Below are positions 16,678 through 25,206 of a stretch of 64,000 nucleotides of DNA, piece after piece; the first letter of the stretch is position 1, and every line of letters begins with the position of its first letter. The DNA comes from NP936 sp002726085 (GTDB lineage: Bacteria > Acidobacteriota > Vicinamibacteria > Vicinamibacterales > UBA8438): assembly GCA_036012905.1 (NCBI GenBank), contig DASCQF010000104.1, positions 62,001 to 126,000 on the forward strand. Direction: 5' to 3'. A program made the translations under genes and the position numbers. Under the pieces are notes generated by a model. It saw nothing but the letters and a program-made list of their open reading frames with translations. It was not told the DNA's origin and did no database searches.

Positions 16678-17181
16678 GTGTCGAGTCATCGCGCGATAGG
16701 CGGAGGGCTGGTGGTGGTCATGGCGGCGGTTGTCGTGGCGGTCCCACCGGTTGCGGCGCAGCAGGACATCGAGCGTGAGAATCTCGCCGAGATCCGCGAG
16801 GTCAACGTAGTCGTGGAGGAGTTGTCCGATGACGCAGAATCGGACGGTCTGACGCGCCGCGCCCTGCTGACCGCGGCTGAGGAACAGCTGGAGGCGCGAG
16901 GCGTGCCGCTCGGAAACTCACCCCTGGCGGCGGACCTCTACATCAACGTCGCGACACATCTCGGGTCAACTGGGCTCTACGCCTATTACGCCCGGGTCTC
17001 CGTGCAGCAGTTGGCGACGATCGAGGGCAACCAACTGCGGGCCCGCGTCGATACGTGGGACATGGCGAGCCTCGGCGCGGTTGGCCAGGCGAACTTGCCA
17101 CAGGTCGAACAGGTGGTGGTCCAGCTGGTCGACCTGTTCTGCGACGACTACTTCGAGGTCAACGACCCGCCGCGGCGCTGA
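16678..17181 (+). CDS. secreted protein of unknown function
   Basis: 167 aa, start GTG 16678 with GGAGG seven bases upstream. Residues 1-29 are a signal peptide with a valine-rich core (LVVVMAAVVVAVPPVAAQ). The mature domain alternates strands and helices: EVNVVVEELSDDAE, a LLTAAEEQLEARGVPL helix, then ADLYINVATHL and YAYYARVSVQQLATIEGNQL, and ends VVVQLVDLFCDDYFEVNDPPRR. The pattern (strand, helix, strand pair) recalls small periplasmic domains that compute a feature over the proteome, but I do not recognise the family. It has no operon partner. Confidence 0.7.
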   Translation: MSSHRAIGGGLVVVMAAVVVAVPPVAAQQDIERENLAEIREVNVVVEELSDDAESDGLTRRALLTAAEEQLEARGVPLGNSPLAADLYINVATHLGSTGLYAYYARVSVQQLATIEGNQLRARVDTWDMASLGAVGQANLPQVEQVVVQLVDLFCDDYFEVNDPPRR

Positions 17182-17348
17182 GGCGTGTAGACGTGTAGTG
17201 CCGTCACGTATGACGCTGGTCGATCTGGCGGTCGTGTCATCGCCAGCCGAAGATTTCTTCCAAATTGAACTCCCGGGTCCGTATGATCGTCAGTACTGCC
17301 GATAATTCGGCAGCATGCTGGTGTACCTCGATTCGGTCAGGAGACATC

Positions 17349-18677
17349 ATGAGGATGATTGGATTGCGCATCGTGTGGGCGCTGGTCGGTCTGGCGGTGG
17401 CCGCGGCTCCGGCACGGGCACAAGGCGGTTCAGTAACGTTCACGGAACATGTGGCGCCTATATTCTATGAGAGCTGCACGACTTGTCATCGACCCGGCCA
17501 GGTGGGGCCGATGTCGCTGTTGACCTATGAAGACGCCCGGCCCTGGGCGCGTGCCATCAAGCAGAAGGTGGCTGACCGGGACATGCCGCCGTGGGATGCG
17601 GATCCGCAAGTTGGCACCTGGGCCAACGATCGGAGCCTGACCGACGACGAGATCGCAACCATCGTCGCCTGGGCCGACGCGGGTGCGCCGCGCGGTGACC
17701 GCGCCGCGATGCCGCCGATGCCGGCCTACGCCGACAGCGCGTGGACGATCGGCGAGCCGGACGCCGTCTTCAGCATTCCGCCGTTCGAGGTGCCGGCCGA
17801 TGGGATGGTGGAGTACACCTACTTCGAGGTGCCCACCAATCTGACCGAGGACAAGTGGGTGCAGGCGGTTCAGGTCATGCCGGACGCCATGGCCGCGGTG
17901 CATCACATCATCGTCTCGGCCCGCAGCGAGCTGACCCCCGAAGAGGTAGAGGCCAGGCGGCGGGTAGACCCGGGCATCCGTCTGGACCGCGAGATCCTGC
18001 CGGGAGACGAGATCGAGTGGAATCCTGGTGTTGCGCAGCTTGAGGGGCGTTCGAAGGGCGACTCCCTGGGCGGAACGACCGTCGGCAACGACGGCGTGTC
18101 GATCTTCGCGCCGGGCACGGCACGGCTGCTCAAAGCCGGCACCACCCTGGTATTCGAGATGCATTACACGCCCACCGGCGAGCCGGTCGTCGACGCGTCG
18201 CAGATCGGGCTGGTGTTCACCGATGAGGAGCCCGACCAGGTGGTGTGGCCCGGCGCCATCGTGCACGGACAGTTCGCGATTCCGCCCGGCGAGTCCAACT
18301 ACAAGGTGGAGGCGGACCTCACCTTCGCGAAGGATGTGAAGCTGTTGAACCTGCTGCCGCACTCGCATCTGCGCGGCGTGCGCTGGGACTACGAGGCGGT
18401 GTATCCGGACGGGAGACGCGAGACGATCCTGTCGGTGCCCGAGTACGACTTCAACTGGCAGATCGACTACATCTTCGACGAGCCGCTCTCGCTGCCGAAG
18501 GGGTCGAAGATTCATGCCGTGTCCTACTACGACAACTCGGCGGCGAACCGGCACAACCCCGACCCGACCGTCGAGGTTCGCTGGGGTGAGCAGACCGACG
18601 AGGAGATGATGTTCACCGCCTTGTCCTACCTGATCGACGAGGAGGCGGGCACGGTACCCACACAGCAGCAGCAGTAG
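17349..18677 (+). CDS. cytochrome c-PHM-like copper monooxygenase (paralogue 1)
   Basis: 442 aa; ATG 17349 is preceded by AGGAG at a good distance. Signal peptide residues 1-24 (IVWALVGLAVAAAPARAQ). A cytochrome c module follows with haem motif CTTCH and MPPWDADPQVGTW. The C-terminal 270 residues fit the type II copper ascorbate-dependent monooxygenase fold: VHHII (paired His, CuA), EMHYTPTGEP (third His), LLPHSHLRG (His-x-His, CuB) and DEEMMFTALSY, which aligns with the CuB Met of peptidylglycine hydroxylating monooxygenase. All expected copper ligands therefore appear present. A reaction is inferred only: oxygen-dependent hydroxylation with electrons supplied through the haem. Two paralogues lie at 28800 and 30369. 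Confidence 0.88.
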   Translation: MRMIGLRIVWALVGLAVAAAPARAQGGSVTFTEHVAPIFYESCTTCHRPGQVGPMSLLTYEDARPWARAIKQKVADRDMPPWDADPQVGTWANDRSLTDDEIATIVAWADAGAPRGDRAAMPPMPAYADSAWTIGEPDAVFSIPPFEVPADGMVEYTYFEVPTNLTEDKWVQAVQVMPDAMAAVHHIIVSARSELTPEEVEARRRVDPGIRLDREILPGDEIEWNPGVAQLEGRSKGDSLGGTTVGNDGVSIFAPGTARLLKAGTTLVFEMHYTPTGEPVVDASQIGLVFTDEEPDQVVWPGAIVHGQFAIPPGESNYKVEADLTFAKDVKLLNLLPHSHLRGVRWDYEAVYPDGRRETILSVPEYDFNWQIDYIFDEPLSLPKGSKIHAVSYYDNSAANRHNPDPTVEVRWGEQTDEEMMFTALSYLIDEEAGTVPTQQQQ

Positions 18678-18702
18678 GACACCAACGTCCGAGCCGATTC
18701 GA

Positions 18703-18745
18703 CGGGCCGACCTGATCTGCGAGATCGGGCGGCCCGTTTCTTTTT
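18703..18745 (+). terminator. intrinsic terminator
   Basis: Stem CGGGCC (18703-18708) with GGCCCG (18731-18736), an inner GATCTGCGAGATC hairpin, and the T-rich tract TTTCTTTTT directly after. It closes the copper monooxygenase gene. Confidence 0.8.
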
Positions 18746-18870
18746 GCGGCCATGAACGGCTCGCCGACTGGGGAATAAGCGAGACCGCCTGCCGGTCCAC
18801 ATCAACAGCGACGGACGGTGTTCGGATGGATGATGCCGCGCCGGTTCGAGGACGCGACAAGGAGGTCGAG

Positions 18871-19413
18871 ATGACGAGTGCGAAGCGCAAGATGACGAGA
18901 TGGATGGTGCCCGCCGGTGTGTTGCTGATGGTCGGCCTGTTCGCGGTTGCCGACACAGCGTGGGGACAGCCGGCGGATGGACCAGGGCTCCGGCGCGGGC
19001 GAATGGGTCGGCGGGCCGGACCGCTGGGCGGGCCGCTGTTGCCGCTGGGACGTCTGGGGCTGACCCAAGCCCAGCAGGAGCAAGTTCAGGCCGTGATGGA
19101 GCAGAACCGCCAGGCGACGCGGACCGCGGAGGAACGGGTGCGTGAGGTGCGGCAGGCGCTGCAGGATGCGGTGACCGCAGACAGCGTGAATGAGGGCGCC
19201 ATCCGCGCCGTGGCCACCGAGCTCGGTCTGGCCGAGGGGGATGCGGCGGTGCAGCGGGCCTACGTCCATGCTGCGGTGTGGCAGCTGCTGACTCCCGAGC
19301 AGCAGGCGGCCGCGAGGGAGGCCAAGGCCGAGATGCAGCAGCGCTCGGCCCAGCGCCGACAGCGCGTGGACGAACGCCGCCAGCGACGGCAGGAGCGCCG
19401 GCAACGCGGCTGA
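18871..19413 (+). CDS. Spy/CpxP-like periplasmic protein
   Basis: 180 aa; ATG 18871 follows AAGGAGG by five bases, which decides the start over an upstream ATG at 18826. Signal peptide WMVPAGVLLMVGLFAVADTAWGQ. The mature part holds LGLTQAQQEQVQAVMEQNR and LTPEQQAAAREAKAEMQQR, the two LTxxQ helical motifs typical of Spy/CpxP/CnrX-type proteins, and ends in a very basic tail rich in QRR repeats. Family members act as periplasmic chaperones or metal/envelope stress sensors. No sensor kinase lies nearby. A strong hairpin follows. Confidence 0.82.
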   Translation: MTSAKRKMTRWMVPAGVLLMVGLFAVADTAWGQPADGPGLRRGRMGRRAGPLGGPLLPLGRLGLTQAQQEQVQAVMEQNRQATRTAEERVREVRQALQDAVTADSVNEGAIRAVATELGLAEGDAAVQRAYVHAAVWQLLTPEQQAAAREAKAEMQQRSAQRRQRVDERRQRRQERRQRG

Positions 19414-19433
19414 GATCTGACCCCTCGCTCGTG

Positions 19434-19461
19434 GTGGCGCGGTCCGAACGGGCCGCGCCAC
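19434..19461 (+). terminator. strong hairpin after the Spy-like gene
   Basis: Twelve-base stem GTGGCGCGGTCC / GGGCCGCGCCAC with loop GAAC and one T-G pair. No T-tract follows; the R1 repeat begins ten bases later. It may serve both converging genes. Confidence 0.55.
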
Positions 19462-19470
19462 CCTCAACCG

Positions 19471-19509
19471 TCCTTCTGACTTCCGCCTGCTGACTTCCGA
19501 CTTCTTGGG
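19471..19509 (-). repeat. R1 repeat (copy d)
   Basis: CTTCTGACTTCC, CTGCTGACTTCC and GACTTCTTGGGGG, the pyrimidine-strand form of the family but without the GGCGAAGCC block. It lies between converging genes. Confidence 0.65.
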
Positions 19510-19518
19510 GGAAGGTTG

Positions 19519-20505
19519 CTACCCGATCTTCACGACATACCGCCCTCGCGCCTTGCCTTGCAGCAGCGTCTGGAACGCGTCGGGGAGGTCGCGCAGCGTG
19601 ACCTCGCGCGCGATTGTCTGCAGATGTGTCGGCCGCATGTCGGTGGCCAGCCGCTGCCATACTTCACGCCGCCGATCCATCGGACACAGCACCGAGTCGA
19701 TGCCCAGCAGGTTGACGCCGCGCATGATGAACGGCAAGACAGTCGTCTCGATCTTGACGCCCGCGGTCAGACCGGAGCTGGCGATGGAGCCGCCATATTT
19801 CGTCGTGCGTGTGAGCCATGCCAGGATAGCGCCGCCGGTCGGGTCGACCGCGCCGGCCCAGGTCGCCTTCTCGAGCGGCCGTGTCCCCAGCTCGAGCTCG
19901 TGTCGAGAGAGTACGGTCGTCGCGCCGAGCGACTGGAGATAGTCGTGCTGGTCGTCCTTGCCGGTCAGCGCGGTCACCTCGTACCCCAACCTCGCGAGCA
20001 ACTCGACCGCGACGCTGCCGACACCTCCCGTTGCCCCGGTAACGATGACCGGTCCGTCGGTCGTGGTCAGGCCGTTTCGTTCGAGCTGCACCACTGAAAG
20101 TGCTGCCGTGAACCCCGCGGTTCCGATCGCCATGGTGTCGAACGGTGTCAGTCCGTCCGGTATCGGGACGACCCAGTCGGCCGGCACCCGGACGTACTCG
20201 GAAAAGCCGCCGTCGCTCGCCACGCCGAGGTCGTAACCGGTGACCAGCACCTGGTCCCCTTCTCGATACCGGTCGTCCGAGCTGGACGCCACCGACCCCG
20301 CGACGTCGATGCCGCCGATCAACGGGAACCGGCGCAAGATCTTGCCGGCACCGGTCGCGGCCAGGGCGTCCTTGTAGTTGACGCTGGAGTACGCCGTGCG
20401 GATGACCACCTCGCCCTGGCTGAGCTCGTCGAGTGTGGCCTCGACGAGCCGGCCCTCTATCGTATTGTTCTCGTCGAAAATGCGATACGCGTTGAACGTG
20501 TCCAC
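19519..20505 (-). CDS. acuI: acrylyl-CoA reductase-like MDR oxidoreductase (YhdH/AcuI)
   Basis: 328 aa from GTG 20505, with GAGGTGAG just upstream. It is a zinc-independent medium-chain reductase: FNAYRIFDENNTIEGRLVEATLDELSQGEV at the start, TAYSSVNYKDALAATGAGKI, GIDVAGSV, the NADP-binding ATGGVGSVAVELLARLGYEV, and LGATTVLSRHEL. These match the YhdH/YhfP group, whose best known member AcuI reduces acrylyl-CoA to propionyl-CoA with NADPH, detoxifying acrylate from DMSP or 3-hydroxypropionate. The acyl-CoA synthetase gene that follows upstream on the same strand fits a CoA-activation plus reduction pair. Symbol is by family resemblance. Confidence 0.88.
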   Translation of the reverse strand: MDTFNAYRIFDENNTIEGRLVEATLDELSQGEVVIRTAYSSVNYKDALAATGAGKILRRFPLIGGIDVAGSVASSSDDRYREGDQVLVTGYDLGVASDGGFSEYVRVPADWVVPIPDGLTPFDTMAIGTAGFTAALSVVQLERNGLTTTDGPVIVTGATGGVGSVAVELLARLGYEVTALTGKDDQHDYLQSLGATTVLSRHELELGTRPLEKATWAGAVDPTGGAILAWLTRTTKYGGSIASSGLTAGVKIETTVLPFIMRGVNLLGIDSVLCPMDRRREVWQRLATDMRPTHLQTIAREVTLRDLPDAFQTLLQGKARGRYVVKIG

Positions 20506-20520
20506 AGCTCACCTCGATAT

Positions 20521-20536
20521 GAGAACTCGCGTTCTC
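20521..20536. promoter_or_regulatory. inverted repeat upstream of acuI
   Basis: GAGAAC-TCGC-GTTCTC, a six-base inverted repeat 15 bases from the GTG start of acuI, next to an R1 repeat. It could be an operator or an mRNA hairpin; no regulator gene is adjacent. Confidence 0.4.
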
Positions 20537-20537
20537 G

Positions 20538-20602
20538 AGAAGTCAGGAGGCAGGAGGCAGGAGGCAGGAGGCAGGAGGCAGGAGAGGCCGGAGGGCTTCG
20601 CC
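20538..20602 (+). repeat. R1 repeat (copy e), longest GGAGGCA array
   Basis: GAAGTCA followed by five GGAGGCA heptamers, then GGAGAGGCCGGA and the constant block GGCTTCGCC (20594-20602). Lies between the acyl-CoA synthetase and acuI. Confidence 0.85.
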
Positions 20603-20633
20603 ATGATTCCCATCAAACTACCGTCAGTGCCAA

Positions 20634-22550
20634 TCAGTTGGACGAGTCAGTGAGGTGGGATTTCATTTGTTCCCAGGCGTGCCGCGCCTCGTCGACCGAA
20701 CCCTCGTCCTCGATTGTTGTGATGTCACCCGGGTCGCGGTCGAGGGTGACCGCCTTCAGCACGCGACGCATGATCTTGCCGCTACGGGTCTTTGGCAGCA
20801 TCGGCACGAAGTTCAGCTCCCCGACCACCGCGATCGGGCCGAGCTCGCGCCGAATCGTATCGATCAGCGCCTGACGCAGCTCGTCGGACGGCGTCTCGTG
20901 CTGCTTGAGTAGCACGAAGGCGGAGATCACCTCGCCGCGGGTCTCGTCGGGTCGCCCGACGACGCCGCACTCGGCCACAGCCGCGTGTTTGAGACAGGCG
21001 CTCTCTACCTCGATCGTCCCGATTCGGTGCGCCGCGATCTTGATGATCTCGTCGGCCCGGCCGCCGAACCACAGATATCCGTCTTCGTCGATGTGGGCGG
21101 AGTCGCCGCTGAAATAGACCCCGGGAATCTTCTGCCAGTAGTCGCGCCCGTAGCGTTCGGATTCTCCCCAGAGCGCCGCCGTCAACCCTGGAAACGGGCG
21201 ATTGAGCACCATGATGCCCTTCTCGCCGGTCTCGCACGGTGTGCCATCGCTCTGAACCACGGCCGCTTCGATGCCAGGTAACGGCAGGGTGGCCGAGCCC
21301 GGCTTGATCGGCAGCATGCCGAGGCCGTAGGGGTTGCCGAAGACCGGGCCGCTGGTCTCGGTCTGCCACATGTGGTCGATCACCGGGATACGTCCCTTCA
21401 GGATGGTGTTCTGCAGCCAGTCCCAGGCCGGTGGGTTGAGCACCTCGCCGGCCGAGAAGATCCGCTCGACCCGCGAGTGGTCGACGCTACCGAGCGGACC
21501 GTCGCCGTAGCGCATCAACGCCCGGATCGCAGTAGGCGAGGTGAAGATGCCGGTCGCGCCCAGCTCTTCGACCACGACTCGCCAGTTCGCCTCCGGCTCC
21601 GGGTAGTCGAGCGCCCCCTCGAAGACGACCGTCGTGCAGCCGATCAGCAGCGGGGCATACACCATGTAGCTGTGCCCGACGATCCAGCCAATGTCGGAGG
21701 TAGACCACCAGACATCGGTCGGCCGCATGCCAAAGCACCATCGGCCCATGCTGACGATGTGCACCTGATAGCCGCCGTGCGTGTGGACGGCGAGCTTCGG
21801 TTTGGCGGTCGTGCCGGAGGTGGCCAGAATGAACGCCGGTTCGTTCGCCTCCATCTCCACCCAGTGGCCGGATTGGCCCTGCGATCCGGTGAGAAACGTA
21901 TCCCAGGACATGTCGCGGTCGGGTTGCAACGGCGACGTCGGGTCGGCGCGTTGAAGCACCACCACCCGCTCGACCTTGTGACCGGGGATCTTGAGCGCCT
22001 CGTCGACAATCGGCTTCAGCGGAAATTTCTTGCCCTTGCGGTACGTCACGTCTGCGGTGAACACCACGCGCGAGCCGCTGGCGGTGATGCGGTCGGTCAG
22101 CGCTTGTGCGCCAAAGCCGGCGAAGATGACCGAGTGGAGGGCGCCGATGCGCGTGCACGCCAGCATCAGGACGACTGCCTCGGGACAGGTCGGCATCGAG
22201 AGGGTGACGCGGTCTCCTTTCTCCACGCCGAGCCCGCGCAGCGCAGCCGCCACACGTGTGACCTCGTGCAGGAGCTGCGCATAGGTGAGCACGATGCGTT
22301 CGTTGCGTTCGTTGACATACACCAGGGCCGCCCGACCGCCCTGTCCGTCGGCCACGTGCCGGTCGACCGCGTTGTGACAGATGTTGGTGCGGGCGCCGAC
22401 GAACCAGCGGAACGTCGGTGGGTCCGGCTCGAAGACGCGGTCCCAGGTGCGGAACCACGGCAGCTCGCGGGCGGCGCGTTCCCAGAAGCCTTCCGGGTCG
22501 CGACGCCCGTCCTCGATCCAGCGCTGAACAATCGGTGTCGTGAGTGTCAT
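20634..22550 (-). CDS. acetyl/propionyl-CoA synthetase-like AMP-forming ligase
   Basis: 638 aa, the length usual for acetyl-CoA synthetase. Key pieces: NICHNAVDRHVADG near the start, ATSGTTAKPKLAVHTHGG (AMP/phosphate loop), the VWWSTSDIGWIVGHSY core, TSPTAIRAL, FSAGEVLNPPAWDW, MWQTETSGPVFG, YLWFGGRADEIIKIAAHRIG (hinge and CoA region) and KTRSGKIMRRVLK with the catalytic Lys. It activates a short-chain acid with ATP and CoA. The neighbour AcuI suggests acrylate, propionate or 3-hydroxypropionate rather than acetate, but the exact substrate is inference. Confidence 0.9.
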   Translation of the reverse strand: MTLTTPIVQRWIEDGRRDPEGFWERAARELPWFRTWDRVFEPDPPTFRWFVGARTNICHNAVDRHVADGQGGRAALVYVNERNERIVLTYAQLLHEVTRVAAALRGLGVEKGDRVTLSMPTCPEAVVLMLACTRIGALHSVIFAGFGAQALTDRITASGSRVVFTADVTYRKGKKFPLKPIVDEALKIPGHKVERVVVLQRADPTSPLQPDRDMSWDTFLTGSQGQSGHWVEMEANEPAFILATSGTTAKPKLAVHTHGGYQVHIVSMGRWCFGMRPTDVWWSTSDIGWIVGHSYMVYAPLLIGCTTVVFEGALDYPEPEANWRVVVEELGATGIFTSPTAIRALMRYGDGPLGSVDHSRVERIFSAGEVLNPPAWDWLQNTILKGRIPVIDHMWQTETSGPVFGNPYGLGMLPIKPGSATLPLPGIEAAVVQSDGTPCETGEKGIMVLNRPFPGLTAALWGESERYGRDYWQKIPGVYFSGDSAHIDEDGYLWFGGRADEIIKIAAHRIGTIEVESACLKHAAVAECGVVGRPDETRGEVISAFVLLKQHETPSDELRQALIDTIRRELGPIAVVGELNFVPMLPKTRSGKIMRRVLKAVTLDRDPGDITTIEDEGSVDEARHAWEQMKSHLTDSSN

Positions 22551-22658
22551 ATGGCAGTCCGTGGTGTCGCGCAGGAGACACGCGTGCGTTCGGCAGTATA
22601 CGCCGCTTGCCCGACGTGAACCCGGCAGTGGCTGAGCAACCGAGATGGCGAAGGCTGC

Positions 22659-23909
22659 TCAGCGGTTCGTGAAAATGTCCAGTGGCAACAGCGCCGTCAC
22701 GCCGACGTTCGGTGCGTCGACCAGTTGACCGATACGCAGGTCGACGGCGACGCTGGCCACGACGTAGGCTTGCTCGGGGGTGAGGCTGTAGGTTGCGGTG
22801 ATGTAGTCGATCATCTCGATCAGGGCGTTGCGGGCCGCCAGTGAGACGTCTTTGGACAGGTTCCGCAGGCCGGCAATCCGCTCTGTGGCGCCCAGATAGC
22901 GCATGTCGGGCGGCACTTCTCCCACTGCCTTGAGCGGGAAGCCGGTCGTCGCGTAGAAGCGGCGAGACGGGATGTCGAGCACCCGGACGGGCCCTTCGAA
23001 GTGCGGTCCCCGGGTCAGCGCCGGTCCATCTTCGATGAGCCGGGTCGTTACCGTGAAGTCGGCGTCCATCTCGATCGCGGTGCCCGAGACCTCCCCGTCG
23101 CCTTGGGCGAAGTGCGGATCGCCGATCGCAAGCCCGCACCCGTCGATGTAACACGGCAGGTACAGCGTTACACCAACCTGCAGATATCGGATGTCGAGAT
23201 TGCCGCCGTGCTCACGTGGGGGAAGCGTCCGCAGGCACTCCTCGGCGTGGGACCCGTTCGGACCGCAGACCGCAGCGGGCGACGCGTGCAGCGCGTGAGG
23301 CGGGAATCCTGCGCCACCGAGCGCGACAAGCTCGGCCTCGCGGGATAGCATCGCGTCGAGCTGCTCGCGGCCTGGAAGGACGGTGACGATGCCTGGAAAG
23401 CTCGCGTTTGGCACCCGCACTCCGGGCACGTCGTCGGTCACGGCATCCGTGCGGGTAAGCCGCCACAACGCCCGAAACGCCCCGGTGACGTGGTCGGAGA
23501 CAAAGCCGATCGGGCTGACCGAGGTGTAGCCGAAATGACCGGGAGCGATGTCGAGCAGCGTGACCGCCAGCACGTCGCCCGGCTCGGCTCCCTCGATGTG
23601 GACGGGACCGGTGAGCGGGTGGACGGTTCCGATCTGCGGGTCGCCCTGTCTCGGGTCGTCATACGTGCTCGCCGGGTCGAGATTGAAATCGCTGGCGTTT
23701 CGCGCCTTGAACACGATGGTCTGGCCCGGTCTGGCGCGGGCTGCCGTCGGGATGGCGGGATGCAGGCGATTGATGCAGCTCGGGTCCTCGCCGCAATGGC
23801 GTCCCTCGCCGCCCAGCACGACGATGTCCTGCTGCGCCGATGCCGCCAGTGGCGCCAGCAGGACCACGAACGCCGCCGACGTGATCGCACAACGGGTGTG
23901 TTGGAGCAT
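22659..23909 (-). CDS. secreted acetamidase/formamidase family protein
   Basis: 416 aa. A signal peptide covers about 25 residues (AAFVVLLAPLAASAQ), which is unusual because family members are normally cytoplasmic. The body follows FmdA/AmdA: VHPLTGPVHIEGAEPGDVLAVTLLDI, GAFRALWRL, SFPGIVTVLPG, HGGNLDIRYLQVGVTLYLPCYIDG, LAIGDPHFAQGDGEVSGTAIEM, and IDYITATYSLTPEQAYVVASVAVDLRIGQLVDAPN. These contain the acidic and histidine residues of the zinc-dependent amidase fold. It would hydrolyse a small amide in the periplasm. It is transcribed away from nrtR. Confidence 0.9.
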   Translation of the reverse strand: MLQHTRCAITSAAFVVLLAPLAASAQQDIVVLGGEGRHCGEDPSCINRLHPAIPTAARARPGQTIVFKARNASDFNLDPASTYDDPRQGDPQIGTVHPLTGPVHIEGAEPGDVLAVTLLDIAPGHFGYTSVSPIGFVSDHVTGAFRALWRLTRTDAVTDDVPGVRVPNASFPGIVTVLPGREQLDAMLSREAELVALGGAGFPPHALHASPAAVCGPNGSHAEECLRTLPPREHGGNLDIRYLQVGVTLYLPCYIDGCGLAIGDPHFAQGDGEVSGTAIEMDADFTVTTRLIEDGPALTRGPHFEGPVRVLDIPSRRFYATTGFPLKAVGEVPPDMRYLGATERIAGLRNLSKDVSLAARNALIEMIDYITATYSLTPEQAYVVASVAVDLRIGQLVDAPNVGVTALLPLDIFTNR

Positions 23910-24047
23910 GGTCGCCTTTCAGGACACGCCTCGAACGTCCCGTGAGCGAACAGGACGCGGGCGTGGTTCTGTTTCTGTGGTCCTTATTATTTCTCGTCAA
24001 CCACATGAATAATCCCAACCCTCAGCTGGGACTATAAACTGCCCGTG

Positions 24048-25022
24048 ATGCCACGCGCCGTCACCGTCGGGTTGCACGCCGCGATTGTGGCGGTGACCGA
24101 GGAGGAGCCTCGGATCCTTACGGTGTCGGAGGGCGCGGCCGACCGGCGTCTGGCCGCCTTGCCCTTCGGACCGCTCGACCCCGATCGCCACCGCACCCTC
24201 GAGCTGGGGCTGCGTGTCTGGGTGCACGAGCAGACCGGGATGGATCTGGCCTATGTCGAGCAGCTTTACACCTTCGGAGACCGGGACCGCGCGCTGGCGG
24301 CAGATGGCCGGACCCTGCTGCTGGCGGTGGCCTACCTGGCGCTGGTGCGCGAACGGCAGGTCGCCGAGGGGCACACCGCCGCGTGGCAGGGCATTTATGG
24401 CTTTCTGCCGTGGGAGGACCGTCGCGATGGTGAGCCGGAGATTCTCCGCGCGCGCATTCGTCCGGCGCTGGCCGCGTGGGTGAAGGCGGCCGCCGAGGTC
24501 GGCGTGCGACGCGAGCGTCGCGGACGCGCCGACATCACGTTCGGGTCCGGCGCGACGCAATGGGACGGTGAGCGAGTGCTCGACCGGTACGAGTTGCTCT
24601 ACGAAGCCGGTTTGGTCGCCGAGTCGGCGCGCGACAAGGAACCGGGCGCGCACGCCGTCGATGCCATACGTCCCGAGACCGGCTTCGGTGCGCCGCTTGC
24701 GCTGGACCATCGTCGCATCCTGGCCACGGCCCTCGGACGGTTGCGCGGAAAACTCAAATACCGGCCGCTGGTCTTCGAGTTGCTCCCCGAGACCTTCACG
24801 CTCCTTCAACTCCAGCGCACGGTCGAAGCGCTCGTGGGCGTTCGTCTGCACAAGCAGAACTTCCGCCGGCTGGTCGAGCGGGGCAGCTTGGTTGAAGGGA
24901 CCGGGGAGCTCGAACCGGACACCGGTGGTCGACCGGCCGAGTTGTTCCGTTTTCGTCGTGAGGTGCTGCACGAGCGCCCGGCGCCCGGCGTCGGCCTGCC
25001 CGGCTTGCCGGCTGGTCACTAG
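24048..25022 (+). CDS. nrtR: NrtR-type Nudix transcriptional regulator of NAD synthesis
   Basis: 324 aa; ATG 24048 is preferred to a GTG three bases earlier. Residues 1-150 form a Nudix fold in which the box is degenerate (RTLELGLRVWVHEQTGM), as in NrtR where catalysis is lost but ADP-ribose or related ligands are sensed; LAYVEQLYTFGDRDR is a strong NrtR signature. Residues about 230-300 form a winged helix (FTLLQLQRTVEALVG, HKQNFRRLVERGSLV). NrtR proteins repress NAD genes. It stands directly before nadA-nadB-nadC, whose promoter carries a palindrome. A TATAAA at 24033 implies a very short leader. Confidence 0.9.
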   Translation: MPRAVTVGLHAAIVAVTEEEPRILTVSEGAADRRLAALPFGPLDPDRHRTLELGLRVWVHEQTGMDLAYVEQLYTFGDRDRALAADGRTLLLAVAYLALVRERQVAEGHTAAWQGIYGFLPWEDRRDGEPEILRARIRPALAAWVKAAAEVGVRRERRGRADITFGSGATQWDGERVLDRYELLYEAGLVAESARDKEPGAHAVDAIRPETGFGAPLALDHRRILATALGRLRGKLKYRPLVFELLPETFTLLQLQRTVEALVGVRLHKQNFRRLVERGSLVEGTGELEPDTGGRPAELFRFRREVLHERPAPGVGLPGLPAGH

Positions 25023-25037
25023 ATCGAACGATCTGAT

Positions 25038-25112
25038 TGGCGAAGTCAGCCGGCTTCTCCAACATGCTTTCTTCTGCCTCCTGCCTCCTGCCTCCTGCCT
25101 CCTGCCTTCTCC
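25038..25112 (-). repeat. R1 repeat (copy f)
   Basis: GGCGAAGTC, about 25 bases of spacer, then TCTGCCTCC and repeated TGCCTCC heptamers. It separates nrtR from the nad promoter. Confidence 0.75.
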
Positions 25113-25133
25113 ACATGAAACCCCGCCTACCGC

Positions 25134-25163
25134 TTGACACCCATTTCTGCTCAGGACTAGAAT
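25134..25163 (+). promoter_or_regulatory. nadABC promoter
   Basis: TTGACA (25134-25139), an 18-base spacer and TAGAAT (25158-25163), the best sigma-70-like promoter I see in the window. Transcription would begin near 25170, leaving about 36 bases before ATG 25207. Confidence 0.75.
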
Positions 25164-25170
25164 ATCTAGT
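25156..25170. promoter_or_regulatory. candidate NrtR operator
   Basis: Palindrome ACTAGA-ATA-TCTAGT overlapping the -10 element of the nad promoter. A second small inverted repeat, CTCA-AAG-TGAG, follows at 25177-25187. Position and adjacency to nrtR make repression of nadABC likely; the assignment to NrtR is inference. Confidence 0.6.
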
Positions 25171-25206
25171 GTAATTCTCAAAGTGAGCATAAGTGAGACT
25201 CAGACG

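Noticed and set aside
20538..20602. CRISPR array
   Set aside because: The tandem units are seven bases long with no unique spacers, and no cas genes are present.
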